Shown here: positions 1 to 12,624 of the stretch, piece by piece
Position numbering within the stretch: position 1 is the first letter of the stretch
Layout: each line of letters opens with the position of its first letter
NCBI GenBank assembly: GCA_905221605.1
Contig: CAJNDS010000059.1
Location: forward strand, 60,001 to 124,000
Direction: 5' to 3'
Origin: Symbiodinium natans
Taxonomy: Eukaryota > Sar > Dinophyceae > Suessiales > Symbiodiniaceae
DNA: 64,000 bases
Made by a program: the position numbers and the translations under genes
Notes under the pieces: model-generated
What the model was told of the DNA's origin: nothing
What the model saw: the letters and a program-made list of their open reading frames with translations, nothing else
The model's database searches: none

Positions 1-3000
1 GGAGAAGAAAACATTGCAAAGAGAATTCGACAAATCGAACAACAATAGCGGAGAAAACCATCAGACAGCAGAAGGCTGAAGTGAAGAAAAACAAGCGCGT
101 GGCAAGAAGAGAACACTGCCTCATGAAATAGCGAAAAGAAACGCAAAAAAAAACAATAATGTGCCAGGGAGCTGGTTGGCTCGACCCAAGAGCCAGCGCC
201 CCACTCGCAGACGCAGAGTCTGGGGCTGAATGGCCCTGAAGCCGCCCGCCGCTGCCACTGCCCTGAACTGGCAGTGCCCGTCCGCGGCGCAAACCTGGAG
301 TGATCCATGGATTTTAATCCAGCTCACAAGGTGCTGCCTTGGCTCATTATCACTTCCCACAGTGGGTCCGATGGCATCAGCACAAAAGGAAGGGAATTGT
401 GTAGGACTAAACCTTGTCCAGGCACTTCGCGGCTCAGCTCCAAGTGCTCCAGGCGTTGCCTTGGAAACAAGCTCATATGTTTCATGGACGCACGATTGCC
501 CCACCTCGAATGCTCTGACCCTGGTACTTCTCATGGGCTTGGGTTCGGGAAACCTGCGTGGTACATTCACAAACGGAGCCTTCCGCTGGACACTGCAAAA
601 CCACGACCCTGCAGCTTCACGAATGTCAGCTGTGGCGCTTCTGGAACACCGAGAGCTTGTGCTCCACCGCCTTCGTCCACCCAACTCACAATTGGATCGA
701 AAATGAGATATCTCGCCCCAGAAAGAGCTGCGAGTTGCGGACTTATCTTGGCCGGATTGGGCCCGAAACATGAGAAGTTTCACAATGTAACACAAGCCTA
801 ATCCATGGCACACAACAACAACATTCACAGACAGTGTCGCGCGAACGGCTTCTGCCAGGCTCACACCCTCTATCTTGGCCGCAGGCTTCCGTTCTACTTT
901 CTTCGCTCCCTGTGCTTTCACTATCCCAAACTCCCCATCCTGTCTGTTCATACGTGGGCCTATTCTGAATTGGGCAGATGCAAAAAACTACAAAGACTCA
1001 ACGTAGAAGTTTGCTACCATTCTGGAAGTAGCAAAGGCGCAACAGTGGCCAGGAAGCCAATCGTTGGATTACACATGGATTTCAAAACACAGGCGTGAGC
1101 TTTCTTTCTTGGCATGATTACGGCTTAGGAAACTATTTGCAGTTCTCCCAGAATCCAAGAATCTGGGATTTGCTGAGCCAGCCTCTTTCTTTAACTCTGT
1201 TTTGCTGATCTTGGCACACGGATCAGGCACTGGATCCAGAAAAGAATCCAAGGCTCCCTGGGGAATCTTTGCATGTTGAATTTCCAGAAGGATTCGATCC
1301 CTCATCGCTTGGAACGTTCTGAACTTTTCCTTTGCACAGCCCAGGCTGTGTTGCCCAGGACTCAAAATGTGTCCCAGTATGAATACGCGTCCCTTTTTGC
1401 AGTCGGTTCATTCTTAAGTCTGCGGAAGTTTAGGACGCAAGTGGAACGCGGGACGAATATACATCATTATACATCGCATCAGGAAGTCATGCTGGAACTC
1501 CAAGTCCACCTGCCTCGCTCACGCGGGATGGCGAAGCCGGCAGGCCTTGGAGCGAAGAGGTGCTTGGATTGCAGCCCCCTCAAGAATTGAATCTCTTGGG
1601 TTCCCTGATGACAAAACATCCTCCACAAATGCTGAGCAGCCATGTGCTACGGAGGAAGCAATGAAATCAAGAGTTGATAGGGTCTACTGCATGATCAACC
1701 AAAGAGTTCTGTCACGCCCTTCCCTTGCGTGCCTGCCCAGAATGTGAGCAGAACCATCAACGAATACTAGTCATGATGCAGCTGCTCTCTCCATGTGCTT
1801 ACTTCGCTGTGCATTCTGACCTTGCGGGATCACTGCCAAGCTATTCGCAACTTATCCTTGCAAACAGCAATGTTACCGGACATGCATTCACAGCTGTGGT
1901 GAGGCGTTGACGGTCTCCAGCCATCGGCCTTGGCATTCTGCTGGCTTGAGACACGGCTCGACAAGAACGCACCTTGCTCAAAAACATGTCACCAGTTGTC
2001 TTTGCTCTATTGGAACCCAGACGGACTTTGGGCAATTGGAATCAGCTCGTGGAATCTTCAGGAAAATCTGGATGGAATTGCTAATAGGACAACGCCGACA
2101 TTTTCCGGTTCCGACATTCCAGCTCAGCACAGCCGCTGGCACTCAAAAAGGTTCAATGTGCGGCACAGCCTGAGTCCCAAACTCCATTGCCCAGATGATT
2201 GGCAGCCCGCAACTGGAACCTCACAGGCTTTGAGGTTGTATGGTAATAGAATTACTTTATTAGACTTATTTGTGTATGCAAGTTATTTGATATTGGAATT
2301 GAATTTACCTTGCTTGGGGCTGGAGTAGTTGTGCTCACGGCCTTTCCTTAAGGGTAGCCTGGTTAGATGTAAGCACAAGCCCCTGCGGCTAACAGCACTC
2401 TGGGACTCGGGAACGTCTTCAGTATCAGGGCCCTGCACCCCAAAACTCTGCAGTTGTAAATCGGGGTGCAGGTGGCGCCGGTCAAGATCGAACAATACGG
2501 GTTGCAGCAAAACCCCCCGACAGCTATCATCCCTCGGGCTTGCACTGCACCTCCGGCCGTCATTGACACGAGAACCTTCCTGTACTGCATATTTCTGTGC
2601 ATGAAGTTGCACCCCCCCCCCCCTCCTGGGAATATCATGATTCGCGTATGCAGAACGTCTATCAGAGTCTATCATGCACACGCCCATTGAACTTCTTTAG
2701 GGCGACGAGCTGGAAGATGCCTTCTACAGCTTCTCGCACGAAGCCCGCAAAGAAGGACGGTGGGCAAAGGTGCGGTGGTGGCATGGTTACAAACGCGGAA
2801 CTGCTATATTGTGACACTCAATAATTTTTCCACTTCATCCTCAACCTGTCAGCATCCCGCCGAGGTGCTGGCACCAGGCCAGATAGGCCAGGGAGCACCT
2901 CTCAGGGTCAATGGGTTCGGGGTTGGATGGTTTGGGAGAGCTGGTGACAGCTTGTGGACGGTCCACAGCGGAATGTCAGGGTCCAGCCAAACCTCTCCAA

Positions 3001-5631
3001 AAACTGCGTCGCAGTCGTCCCCCATGTCCAAAAGCACTGTTGTGACCCCATGCATTCTAGCTCACGACTTACACCTCTTAGTCTTGATACCACGGCACAG
3101 AAGCATGTCAGACGTACACTTTTTTGGGACACCCCCGCATCACCCGAAACCCTAGACACGACACTGGCAAAACAAGCCGAACCGGCTGATTTGAAGAAAC
3201 CCGTCGCAACCCGAGTTACGTGAGGCGCCCTGACTTTGTCAACACGCCGCCTGCACCCTCAGAGCAAAGCCTTTAAAACCCCTCAGTCTGCGGCACCTCG
3301 CGGAGGGCAAGCCTCCGATTGGGCACGTCCTCACTCACAGGTTCACGATGGTGACGCTCCGTGGGCTCTACCCTAAACACCGAATCCATCAACCCTCATA
3401 CCCGTGGGTTCGGTGGGGTGGGGACCCTCGACACCCGCGATAAGCACTTTGCCGAAATGCCCGATTTCACCGCCTTACGCACACACACACACACACATCC
3501 CGGAAACCAACGAACCCTGCTTAACCCAAAACACCCTGACAGCGTCTAAGGAACATCAAAAACCCGAACTTAACAAAGCCCCGCAGCTCCAGAAGACATT
3601 GCGATCTACTCTCACGACCCGACAGGCTACTGTATCGAGAATTTGCAAACAGCGCTCCCCAAATCAAAACATTGCTAGCTGGCAAGGGTCCGCAGACTTC
3701 GAAATGCCCAGAGAAAAAGAGCCTGCTCAGGGCCAGGAACTTGTTGAAATGCTGGGCCACTCGCAAGCTTACGAACCAATATTCTGACATGTAGGATACC
3801 ACGTGCAATTATGTTGGCTGATCGGTTCTATTGAAAGATGAACAAAAGCTCTGACAAGTCTTCAGTAAATACAGACAAAGAGAAGAGTGTGTGCTTGTGT
3901 GCATGTGTGTCTGACGAAAAAACAACTGCACACAAGCTGGTTGCCGAAAAGCCGGCCGAGGAAATAGTCAACTACCCCACCCTACACCAAGAACAAAAGC
4001 TTCATGGCTTTGAAGGTATGCTCGAGTCAGCGGTTGCTCGTTCTCCGTAGTCCCTTTCGGCACTGAGATCTGAACGAGGAGTTTAGCTCGTCAGCTGCAT
4101 ACACGCACTCCACGTCATGGCATCTCTCGCCCACAACAAGTGCCATCGTGGAGTGGGTCTCTGCTAACAGACAGCTGAACAGAACCCTGTTAACCAACAG
4201 AAGCCGTCCGGAAAAAGTGTCTGCATAGCGTGCAGGAGACCATCCAAGCCTCGCCGGTGTTTAGCAACGATGAAAGACCAGGTCGAGGATCCTGCAAAGC
4301 ACACACTGATCATTTTTGCCATGAGTGATGCTGAAGCATGGACTGACAGCGGCAGTTGGCCTCTAGTTGCTTCAGCCGCTGCGCCAAGGCGACAAATGGA
4401 AGGAGAGTACCAAGATGTCGCTTGTTGGGTTTGGGTACAACCGCGATAGTAGCTACCAGAGTTTGAAGGCTAGGCATCCCCTTTACCACAAGTCAGTCAC
4501 ATGGTGAGTATTGAGAGTTCCCGACACACGGCATCAGCTGAGCCACACTTGTGGATTGAATAAGCTTCTCTCACTTGCAGTCGTCAGACAAACATGGCAT
4601 GCATCAAATGTGATCCTTTTGTGGCCCTATAGAAACGGAACAACTGTGTCACAAGAATGGAACTACAAAATCCGGTAGAGAAGATCTCGAGCCTCGAACC
4701 TCAAATAAACACAAGCCCCAATCAGACAAGAAGGAAAACAAGACTCCGGAATTGCAACTTGTACACTTCTACAGAAATGGATGTTTGTTGCACGTACAAG
4801 CCTCACTCACTTTGGTGAGGGATATCCCACTCCTCACGTGTAACGACACTGCGGATCCCCCGACGAAGAGTGGAAAGGCTGCCACAATTGCAGCTAGAGT
4901 AGTTTCCTCTGGTATACTACACGTGACATCTAAGGTAAGCTCCAGCAGAGAAACATCCTCTTATTGCAACGATCATCCCTAAACCCCAAAATCTGACAGG
5001 ACTTCATCAGAACACAGCCCGGACAAGCGACAAGCCAACACCCTCGTCCTTGACAAAGTCTTGCCCTCAGCCCCGGCTATTACCGTAGCGGCCGCGAGAA
5101 CGAAGTGAACAATTGAGCGAAGTGATAGAGCAAAGAATGAAGGGAACGAATGCATGATTGGTGTGTTGGTTGGCTTCCTGAATCACCTCTATGAACCTGT
5201 TAACCTCTTTTAACCAGCTATGATCGTTCTAGTGTTTCGAGAGTTCACACATGACAGCTCACTTCCCGGCTGCACGAATACTGGATTTCTAAGGTTAAAC
5301 GAAGAGAATCAACTGGGCGTATGTTGTAAGGCCTTTGAAACGCACCAAAATCGCCCAGGAATGAACGAAGTGAGTGAAAAGACTATTGACTTCGCGTTCT
5401 CTTCACGGATCGTGTATTTGTCTTATTCTTAGGTTTACCGTGAGGAGAACAATGACAAACGAATGTAGTGAGTGCGTGAATTTACTGATGCTGTGAACGA
5501 AACCGCTACATGCACTAGAATATACCACTTTTGTAGTATATGTTCATGTCTTACTTCGAATGCTTACTGGTGATGGTTACGTTTATGTCGCTCACTTTGT
5601 TCATTCATGAGTCATAAGCGGCGGCATCCTG
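1..5631. other. Long stretch with no recognisable gene
   Basis: I find no ORF with family motifs and no convincing exon series here. The longest open frame (minus strand, 121-951) reads as low-information sequence with no recognisable domain. Local features are a run of C at about 2612-2624, a short CA repeat at about 3478-3498 and scattered AT-richer sequence from 4.3 to 5.6 kb. An unrecognised gene with very short exons, like those at 23-35 kb, could be hidden here. Confidence 0.5.
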
Positions 5632-6398
5632 GCTGCAGCACCTTTTTCTTCTCGCGAGAGACTTTCCCTTCCTCGGGTTTCAGGATGGGAGTTCGCTTAA
5701 AAGCTCAGAGGTAGGCGCGAGCCACCAAACAAGGTTCTGCGTTGAGGCGCGCGGGCGCCGATGGAAGCTACAAGTTTCTGTCGTTTGTGCGGTTTCCACC
5801 GCAACTAAATCTTCCAGGCCCGAAAGAACGTTCTTAGCTTTCGGCTGAAGATCATGTCATGCCCAGATTGGGACAATAGCTTCGGGCCTAGAAGCACGCA
5901 AGGGCTATGAGAATGTCTCAACTTTCGCATGTAAGCTTCAAGAACCGCAGATGCTTGTAAACAAGGCTAGAAAGGTGTTGGTGAGCTACGCAATTTAAGA
6001 CATACCCACAGAAGTCTGGTTGCGTCACTTCGTCGAATGGGAATGTACAAGCCTTGTGATCAAGTAAGGGCAGTCGAACGCTCAACGCGATGGCCCACTG
6101 CCATGACGGCTGAGTTCAGTATACTCAGTATACTGAGGCACATGCAGCTTGTCAATGTCACAGAGATCGTTCAAACGCCTGGGGCTTCACGGATCGAGGT
6201 AGGGTTCGGGTCTTCCACTTTGAGCCCTAAACTTTTGAAAGAAACCCCAAACCCTATACCCTAAATCCGAATCCCAGGAACCCTGACCCATGAGCCCACG
6301 AAGCCCTGAACCCCAGAGCCATGAAACCCCAAGCCCGCGACGGAACTCTGAAACCAAGGCGCGGCAGACGCAAAGGCCAAACAAATCCAGCCCCTTCT

Positions 6399-6535
6399 TT
6401 TTTTAAACTTAAGAAACCCAGCCCCTCGACTTCGCAAATTTAAGAAATCGAGGGGCTGGATTTCTTAAATTGAAGAAATTGAGGGGCTGGATTTCTTAAC
6501 TTTAAGAAATTGAGGGGCTGGATTTCTTATTTTGG
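6399..6535. repeat. Palindromic AAGAAATCCAGCCCCTC array, unit A left block
   Basis: Repeats of a short word that reads CTTAAGAAAyCCAGCCCCTC on one strand and GAGGGGCTGGATTTCTTAA on the other occur in both orientations, so neighbouring repeats can pair into hairpins. The block runs into a G-rich tract (6536-6593, including about 17 consecutive G) that could form G-quadruplex structures. The same block recurs in unit B at about 14486-14624. Confidence 0.8.
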
Positions 6536-6813
6536 GCGGGGCGGGGGGGGGCGGGGCAGTCCGGGAAGGAATTTCTTGGGGGGGGGGGGGGGGTTAGAAA
6601 TTGGGCTGGACCCCAAATTTAAGAGAATGGGGCCTAATCCCCACCTCCTATGGTTTTCGAGGTCCGAAACGGCACAGTGACAGCGCCGCATAAGAAACCT
6701 CTAAGTTTTGGCGAGGGTACCCTCGATTTCTTAATCATGAAGCCCACTCAATTTCCGGAACTGTAGCCTCCACACTTTTGAGGGTACCCTGGATTTCTTA
6801 ACGAATTTCTTAA

Positions 6814-6877
6814 TGGGATTCGAACTGGCAACGTTTGAATTAGTAAGGCGACGCCTTATCCATTAGGCTGATCGCTC
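6814..6877 (-). other. tRNA-Arg-like Pol III element (tRNA pseudogene or SINE head), unit A
   Basis: On the minus strand the sequence has an A-box-like CAGCCTAATGGATAAGG, typical of the D arm of tRNA-Arg, and 31 bases later a B-box-like AGTTCGAATCCC. Spacing and order fit an internal Pol III promoter. The T-stem (GCCAG with CCCAT) and the anticodon stem do not pair well, so a working tRNA is unlikely. A tRNA-derived SINE or pseudogene fits better. It sits between the two palindromic blocks. Confidence 0.55.
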
Positions 6878-7075
6878 AAGTTCTTAATTGGGGGCTCCCC
6901 TCAAATCGGCAATCCGGCCTCTCGATTTCTTAACTCCCTCAAATGAAGAAATCCAGCCCTCAGTTTCTTAATTTGAGGGGTTTTGGGGTCCCGCCCCACC
7001 CCCCCCCCCCCCCGCCCCTCCCCCCCTGCCCTCCCCCCCTGAAATAACTAATTCATCCCCCCCCCTCCCCCCTAA

Positions 7076-7252
7076 ATAAGAAATCCAGCCCCTCAATTTC
7101 TTAAATTTAAGAAATCCGGCCCCTCAATTTCTTAAATTTAAGAAAGCCAGCCCCGCGATTTCTTTAATTCAAGAAATCCAGCGCCTCGATTTCTTAAATC
7201 TAAGAAATCCAGCCCCTCAATTTCCTAAACTTGAGAAATCCAGCCCCTCGAT
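7076..7252. repeat. Palindromic AAGAAATCCAGCCCCTC array, unit A right block
   Basis: About six direct copies of AAGAAATCCAGCCCCTCAATTTCTTAAATTT-like repeats, preceded by C-rich tracts (6997-7068). It is in the opposite sense to much of the left block at 6399-6535, so the pair forms a large imperfect inverted arrangement around the tRNA-like element at 6814-6877. The unit B counterpart is at about 15168-15342. Confidence 0.8.
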
Positions 7253-9049
7253 GACCACCTCTGGATGGACCCGCTCCACCCCCCTGCGGTTCAATGTTGG
7301 GACTTCGAGCTTACTTGGAGGCCCACCGCACTTGGCAAGTAGATTTCTGTATGCCATGATGAGCGCGAGATCCTTTCACAGTACTCTACTGCTTCACCAA
7401 GTATCCTGAAAGAAATCCAGAAACCTAAATCTCTAAATCTCTGAAGCCCTTGAGACTTAGGACCTTGCTCAACCCTCAAGCCACTGCACGAAACGCACGC
7501 CTGCTCATCGGACGTAGATTGGTCGAGCACAGCAGCATCCCTCAGCAGCGCGCTGGATTCTGCGTGCTCAAGACCCTCAAATAGTCACACGGTACTGCAC
7601 ATCGAACTCAGAGCTCCCGACCAGAAGCCAAGTGAACCAGCCGTCCTTCGGACAAGCAAATTCTACTCCCGTCCGATTTTTGCCCCCCAAAGCCCAGGAG
7701 GGTGCTCGAAATGACGGCTGCGCAGGATTCGGGCGAGAGGGGAGCAAGAGGATTGCAGATCGAACCGAAGCCACGACTAAAAACCCGAAACCGACGTCTG
7801 AAGCAAGGAAACAAGGCTCCGAGAACCACTCCAGGAAGGGGGGAAGGTTATACCACGCAAGGAGTTCAAAGCTTACTGTGACACTTACATTACTCAACAG
7901 CTGAGTTCAAGACGCTTTGAACGCTTGCAGTGCACTTAACCCCAGAATATTGACGTGGGTCCTGGCTCGGTTCCATGGTCTCGCGCGAGGAAGCCGCGCT
8001 GGTCTCCTGGACGGCTCTTCAATCATACTTGATTGCTTGGGCGAGGGGATTAATATGATCCATTGGAAGCTATACATACTGGCTTTGAATTCAAGGCACC
8101 GGTGCCCGGCAATTGCATTGGCATGTATTGCTTGCGCAGACAAACAGGCAGGCCCACCTACCTTCTCCCATCCCTTCTCAACCCTTCCCCTAGATCAACC
8201 GCAACTTTGCCACAACTCAGAGCCGCAGAGTGCTTGAAGCAGGGGGGAGGCTTCGGGGCCGCGTGTTGTAGAGCCAAGCACCTCATCGCTCCCCAGGCGG
8301 TCACCGCGGCACTGCTCGCCTTCGGTGGCAGGCAGCCGAAAAAATCTAGATTGCGCACAGCTTTAAGCGAAAACCAACTGCCTGAAGCAGCGGAACCGTT
8401 GGCAGCACGTTTCGCTGCCTAGCCGGTTGCGTCAGGTGCGAGCGACATCACTTTCAAACTCGCGAACAACAATGAAGAATCGGGGCCTCCAACTCGATCA
8501 GCTCCTTGCCGTAGCTGAGACGTTGCCAGTACACTCGCGCTTTGAACTAAAGCATAGTATTCTGCGGGTTGCACCGTGTTCTCAGCTAGCTCTTGCAAAA
8601 GCAGGGGCGGAAGGGGGCGAGGCAGCTAGCCCATGGGCGGCGCAGGGGCGGAGCCAAAATGCCTGCTAGCAAGATGGTGACGCAGGCGGCTCGCCAAAAA
8701 ATCAGCGACGAAGCTGCAGCTTCTCAGGGCAAGGTGGCGCTTCTTCCCAAGCAAGCATGAGAGGTTGAGAGCAGTGCAGTCGTTTGCCCAAACCAAAGCA
8801 CGCAAAGAAGTGTGAGCATGTATGCGCGCGTAGGAGCGGGAGCTCATGACTGTTTTCCTTACTTTGGTATTAAGGCTGTCGGCGCGGCCTCCCCCCCCTG
8901 TGCAACACTTGCCCAGCTTAGAAGAGGAGGAGCCGGATGGCATTCTGTCGTTTAGGTGCCCGGATTCAAACATTGGTGGGCGTGACACTTCCTTGCTTAG
9001 TGAGAGCCGAGACATGCTGAGCCTTGAGGCCGGGGTCTGGACAAACATG

Positions 9050-11170
9050 GCGCCCGCCACGTGCCCGGAAGCAGGGTTAAGGTTGCACACACAGGGCATG
9101 GGGTCCTTTAGGGATTCGTAGCCCCAAGAAGTACGATCATCCGAAACCTCTAAACCACATTCTGTCCTGCTCCAGCCCAGGTAGGTACTTGCGTTCGCGC
9201 TCCTGCGCATCTGGATCCATGGGCAGTGGACTTTGCTGTTCAGGACATCATTGGCTAAGTTGAACCGCCGTGAGAAATCTGCAACAGCTTCCGATTTGAG
9301 AATCAAAAATTGAGAGCGCCCGGACCCCAGATTCTGAATGATCATGTTGTTTTGTCGCCTCTCTCGCTCCTAAATCCAGACCCAACATCAAAAACGAACC
9401 TTGGACTGTGAATTACTCCCAGAATGAAATCCTGATGAGGCCTCTTACTCGATCCCTATAGATAGTCACTGCACTCCCGAATAAAACGTGAGTTTCGTCT
9501 CTCCGATGATGCGGGTTCTCAAATCCTCGCAGTTGCGGGGAGCCTTCTTGAAGGCCAGGGAGTCCGCTGCGGCCTTGGCCGACATCTGCGCCTCGGGCTG
9601 CGGGCTCTGTCTTTGAAGGGCGCTGACAACCGCACTTGGGCCCACGACCCGCTCAAACGGAGACAGGGCCATCAATGCCTGCCAGGGAAATGACAGCCTA
9701 TCATGAAGCATACACAGGATGTAGTACAGGCATTTCACGCTCGTAGGGCATTCTGTCATGGCTGTGCCCTCGACCTCCACAGCGAGCTCCGCCTGAGTTT
9801 CGAGGTTCGATTTAGGCCAGGGATGGAGTGCGGTACGCAGACCTTGCTGATGCTTGACGTCAAGTCCCGGCCGATAACCCACGCCTTCGCCTCATGTCTA
9901 AACGGCCGGTGCTCAAGAACTATCCCTTTCATCCGGCCAGGTCACATCCCACCCGACCAGCTTCAGGGTGTTCATTGCCAGGTGCACCTTTTGACAATGG
10001 CTTCTCTCGAACGGCAGTAAGTTGGTTTGACCTCTTTTCGTTTCATGCGCCACGCTCGGACCGTCAGCAGGAAGGAACCCAAATTCAATCTTTCAGACCC
10101 CGCGGCTGGCAGCTGAGTCAACAACCTTCTGCTCAAGGCACCATCCCATTCTTTGCGGATGGGTTCAGTTGAGCAAGTTGGCCTACTTCTCGCTATCCCG
10201 GAGCGTGCGTGGCATGTGGTGATGTAGTCACTGCGCTGGGCAAGTTGTGGCAGGTGCAAAAGCACGAGGGCTAAGCTGTTGCCGCGTTGTGGCTGTGAGG
10301 CGCGGTGCCGCGATGCGCCATGATGAGCAAGCGATGAGAAAACGATCAGGTTCCAGGCAGACTCACTGCCACCAGCTGACTGGACTTTCTGCAGCGAGGT
10401 CGTTTTCTAACACTTGCAGCTGTCATTCGGACAGGCAGCATAGCAGCATCACACGACGGAATCGAATCTCATGTCGTGAATCATTGAAGACACGTGTCAG
10501 TCCCTTCCTCAGCCACACCATCCTGTACACCTTCAGTAAAAGCAACACACCGACCGCAAGAAGTTGCAGCATGCTTATCCCCCCAAGTACAACATCGCAG
10601 TCCGGCGGGGGCAAACCTGCAACTCCAGACGTTGAAACGTCGAGTCTTGCAGGTCTTTCCCTCCCACTGAAGGTTAAGACAATCCCCTCCCCTTCATTAG
10701 ATTCAAGGCCTCGTTGCAAATCTCCAGGCCGATGGCATGTTGGTCCCTTTCCAAAGGCTACAGCTACGCTAGACTACCAAGGGTGCCCGACAGCCCGGAC
10801 ACGAAGACTCCAGAAACTAGCGAGTTTTTCGCTTTTCACGAGCAGGGCTCCTAACATCATCCCACACCCGAATTCCTCCCAATGTCATCCCAGCAGGGAT
10901 GCTTTCGGCTATGGGCAATGTGGCCAAGGCGCATCGACGTCGGTGCAGTCCGCGATGCCCCGTGCAATCTGGCCAGAAGAAGCAAGAAGCGCGTTTTGAT
11001 TGCGCTAAACTCAGGCAGGTTTTTCATCACTTGGCCTTCATTCTGGGGCTCGGGGCTACGGGGAGGACCGGCCTGCCAGTGCTCCTTCTTCCGGTGCACC
11101 ATGTTTCGAAGCTGCTCTTCCTTGGCAGCGCACGAAAGGCCTGTCCCTGAGGGGTCCTGAAGCTGTTTGA
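9050..11170 (-). CDS. Candidate multi-exon gene in unit A, unrecognised
   Basis: Several minus-strand segments look like exons and are kept in both duplication units. About 11000-11170 reads FKQLQDPSGTGLSCAAKEEQ followed by a Lys/His-rich stretch. About 10430-10650 contains a likely membrane helix (MLQLLAVGVLLLLKVYRMVW) followed by basic residues. About 9990-10110 includes LGSFLLTVRAWRMKRKEV. About 9466-9800 ends in CEDLRTRIIGETKLTFYSGV then Gln and a stop. About 9060-9250 reads STYLGWSRTECGLEVSDD and SWGYESL, which resembles the core of a SPRY domain. I could not join these into one frame-consistent protein, and they may belong to two genes. The equivalent in unit B is about 17130-19280. Confidence 0.3.
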
Positions 11171-11264
11171 AAACCTTGCGCCCGAAACCCCACACACAAA
11201 CCGTGACACACAACATACACAACACAAGCTTTGCCTACAAGCGGCCTACAAGCATTGAGGCAGC

Positions 11265-11700
11265 TTAGGGTTCGACGAGACCCTTGGCCTTGATCACGGC
11301 AACGTAGGCCTCAGGGATCATCTGCGCCGGGTTTGAGGTTCGGATTGTTTGGGTTGTTTGGATCCTCACGGCTTCAAACGTTCTACGTTTTCAGGGCGTG
11401 TGATCTTGGGATGCTTGGGTGTTGACGCAGCTTCTCCTCGTTTGAGACTGCGGGGGTATTGCATCGCGAAAGGCCTTGTTTCGAGAGGATGGCAAGCCCA
11501 TGTAGTAACTTAATACCTGTGGAGAGTAAGAGTACTGCTCATAGATGCCCCTGACATGTGCAGGCTCTTGTGCAGGCTCTTGAGGGATGCCTTGGGAGAG
11601 CTCGTTGCCTACATTGCGGCAAAAAACTTGCAGGACGTCAAGGCCCGGGCATCCACAAACTTGTGTCCAGCCTGTACAGACAGGAAAGCTTCGTAGATGC
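11265..11700 (-). CDS. 3' exons of an unrecognised gene, unit A
   Basis: A terminal exon at 11265-11321 reads MIPEAYVAVIKAKGLVEP then TAA, preceded by a CAG acceptor. Upstream on the same strand, about 11420-11560 reads IYEQYSYSPQVLSYYMGL and onward, and about 11620-11700 reads YEAFLSVQAGHKFVDARAL. These segments are unbroken and nearly identical in unit B (terminal exon 19385-19441). I do not recognise the family. The short-exon style matches the dehydrogenase genes at 23-35 kb. Confidence 0.35.
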
Positions 11701-11935
11701 AGGCAGGAGGCAGACGCGGAGGGTTTGCCCTATAGATGCTTGATTGCCATCTGCCATGATACAGTTCTGCGACAGCCAGCGAAGTCAGTAGAGCCCTTTG
11801 CAAGCACTGTTCAGGATTCTTCTATGCTGAGGTGCTATGAGTACGTCGCCTCAGAATGACTGCGGGAAAGTCTCGGAAGCTAGCCGGTGCTTGGTCCGAG
11901 ACTTATCGCCAATCAAGGGCTCGAGCACAAGACTT

Positions 11936-11993
11936 GTGCCGACCTGTAAGCGGACGATTGCTATGTGCCGACCTGTAAGCGGACGATTGCTAG
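11936..11993. repeat. Two-copy 28-30-bp tandem repeat
   Basis: The words GTGCCGACCTGTAAGCGGAC plus GATTGCTA occur twice in succession. The same pair is present in unit B at about 20056-20113, so this small duplication is older than the 8-kb duplication. Confidence 0.85.
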
Positions 11994-12624
11994 ATGGGAC
12001 ATGTGTTTTCGTGGAACCGCAGCCCTTGACGGCTGTAGACCCCAAACCCTAAACAGAGATCTCCAAACCCTGCTACGAAAGCTTCGAAAGCCGAAAGAAG
12101 CAACCCAACGATCTCAACCGTCGGTCTGAACAAATCCATAGCCACGGCCTCGTTTGACTCCTCGCGGGACATATCCTGGCTTGGCATGGGATCGGATGAA
12201 AGGGAAACCAGCTGCACGTTCCGATCTGAGTGTAGCGGTGACGGCAAGCCCGAGCTTCAACCCAAGCGACGCAGTCAACTTGGCATCATGGTGTTTACTT
12301 GGAGAGCTTATTTCGAAACGTCATTGCCAAGTTGTTGAGCTGTTGAAGAACAATGGCAGGGAGACAAATATTTTGACCGCCAACTCTAGACCTCCAAACC
12401 TCGACCCCTCCGAATTACTCCGAGTCAATCTGCTCTGCCCAGCTGCTGAAGGCCACCGCGCGGAACCACTCCCAAGAAATTGAAACTGGGGTGGAAAAAG
12501 AACAGCTCTAAGCTTGGGCCAGGCAGCGGAAAGCGCGCTACACATCGAAAGCAAGACCCATACTCCTGCAGAAACGCCGCGACGGAACCGCTGAACATTG
12601 CCAAGCAGCACTCAACATCAAGCA

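Noticed and set aside
121-951. 276-residue minus-strand open frame
   Set aside because: No domain motif, mixed composition with many Ser/Arg/Pro, and overlapping plus-strand frames of similar quality. It gives no exon series with neighbours.
6814-6877. Functional tRNA-Arg gene
   Set aside because: The A and B boxes are convincing, but the T-stem and anticodon stem do not pair, so I list it as a tRNA-like element.
10247-10999. 250-residue plus-strand open frame in unit A
   Set aside because: It is interrupted by the small insertion in unit B, has no motif, and the minus strand in the same place has a more protein-like membrane-helix segment.
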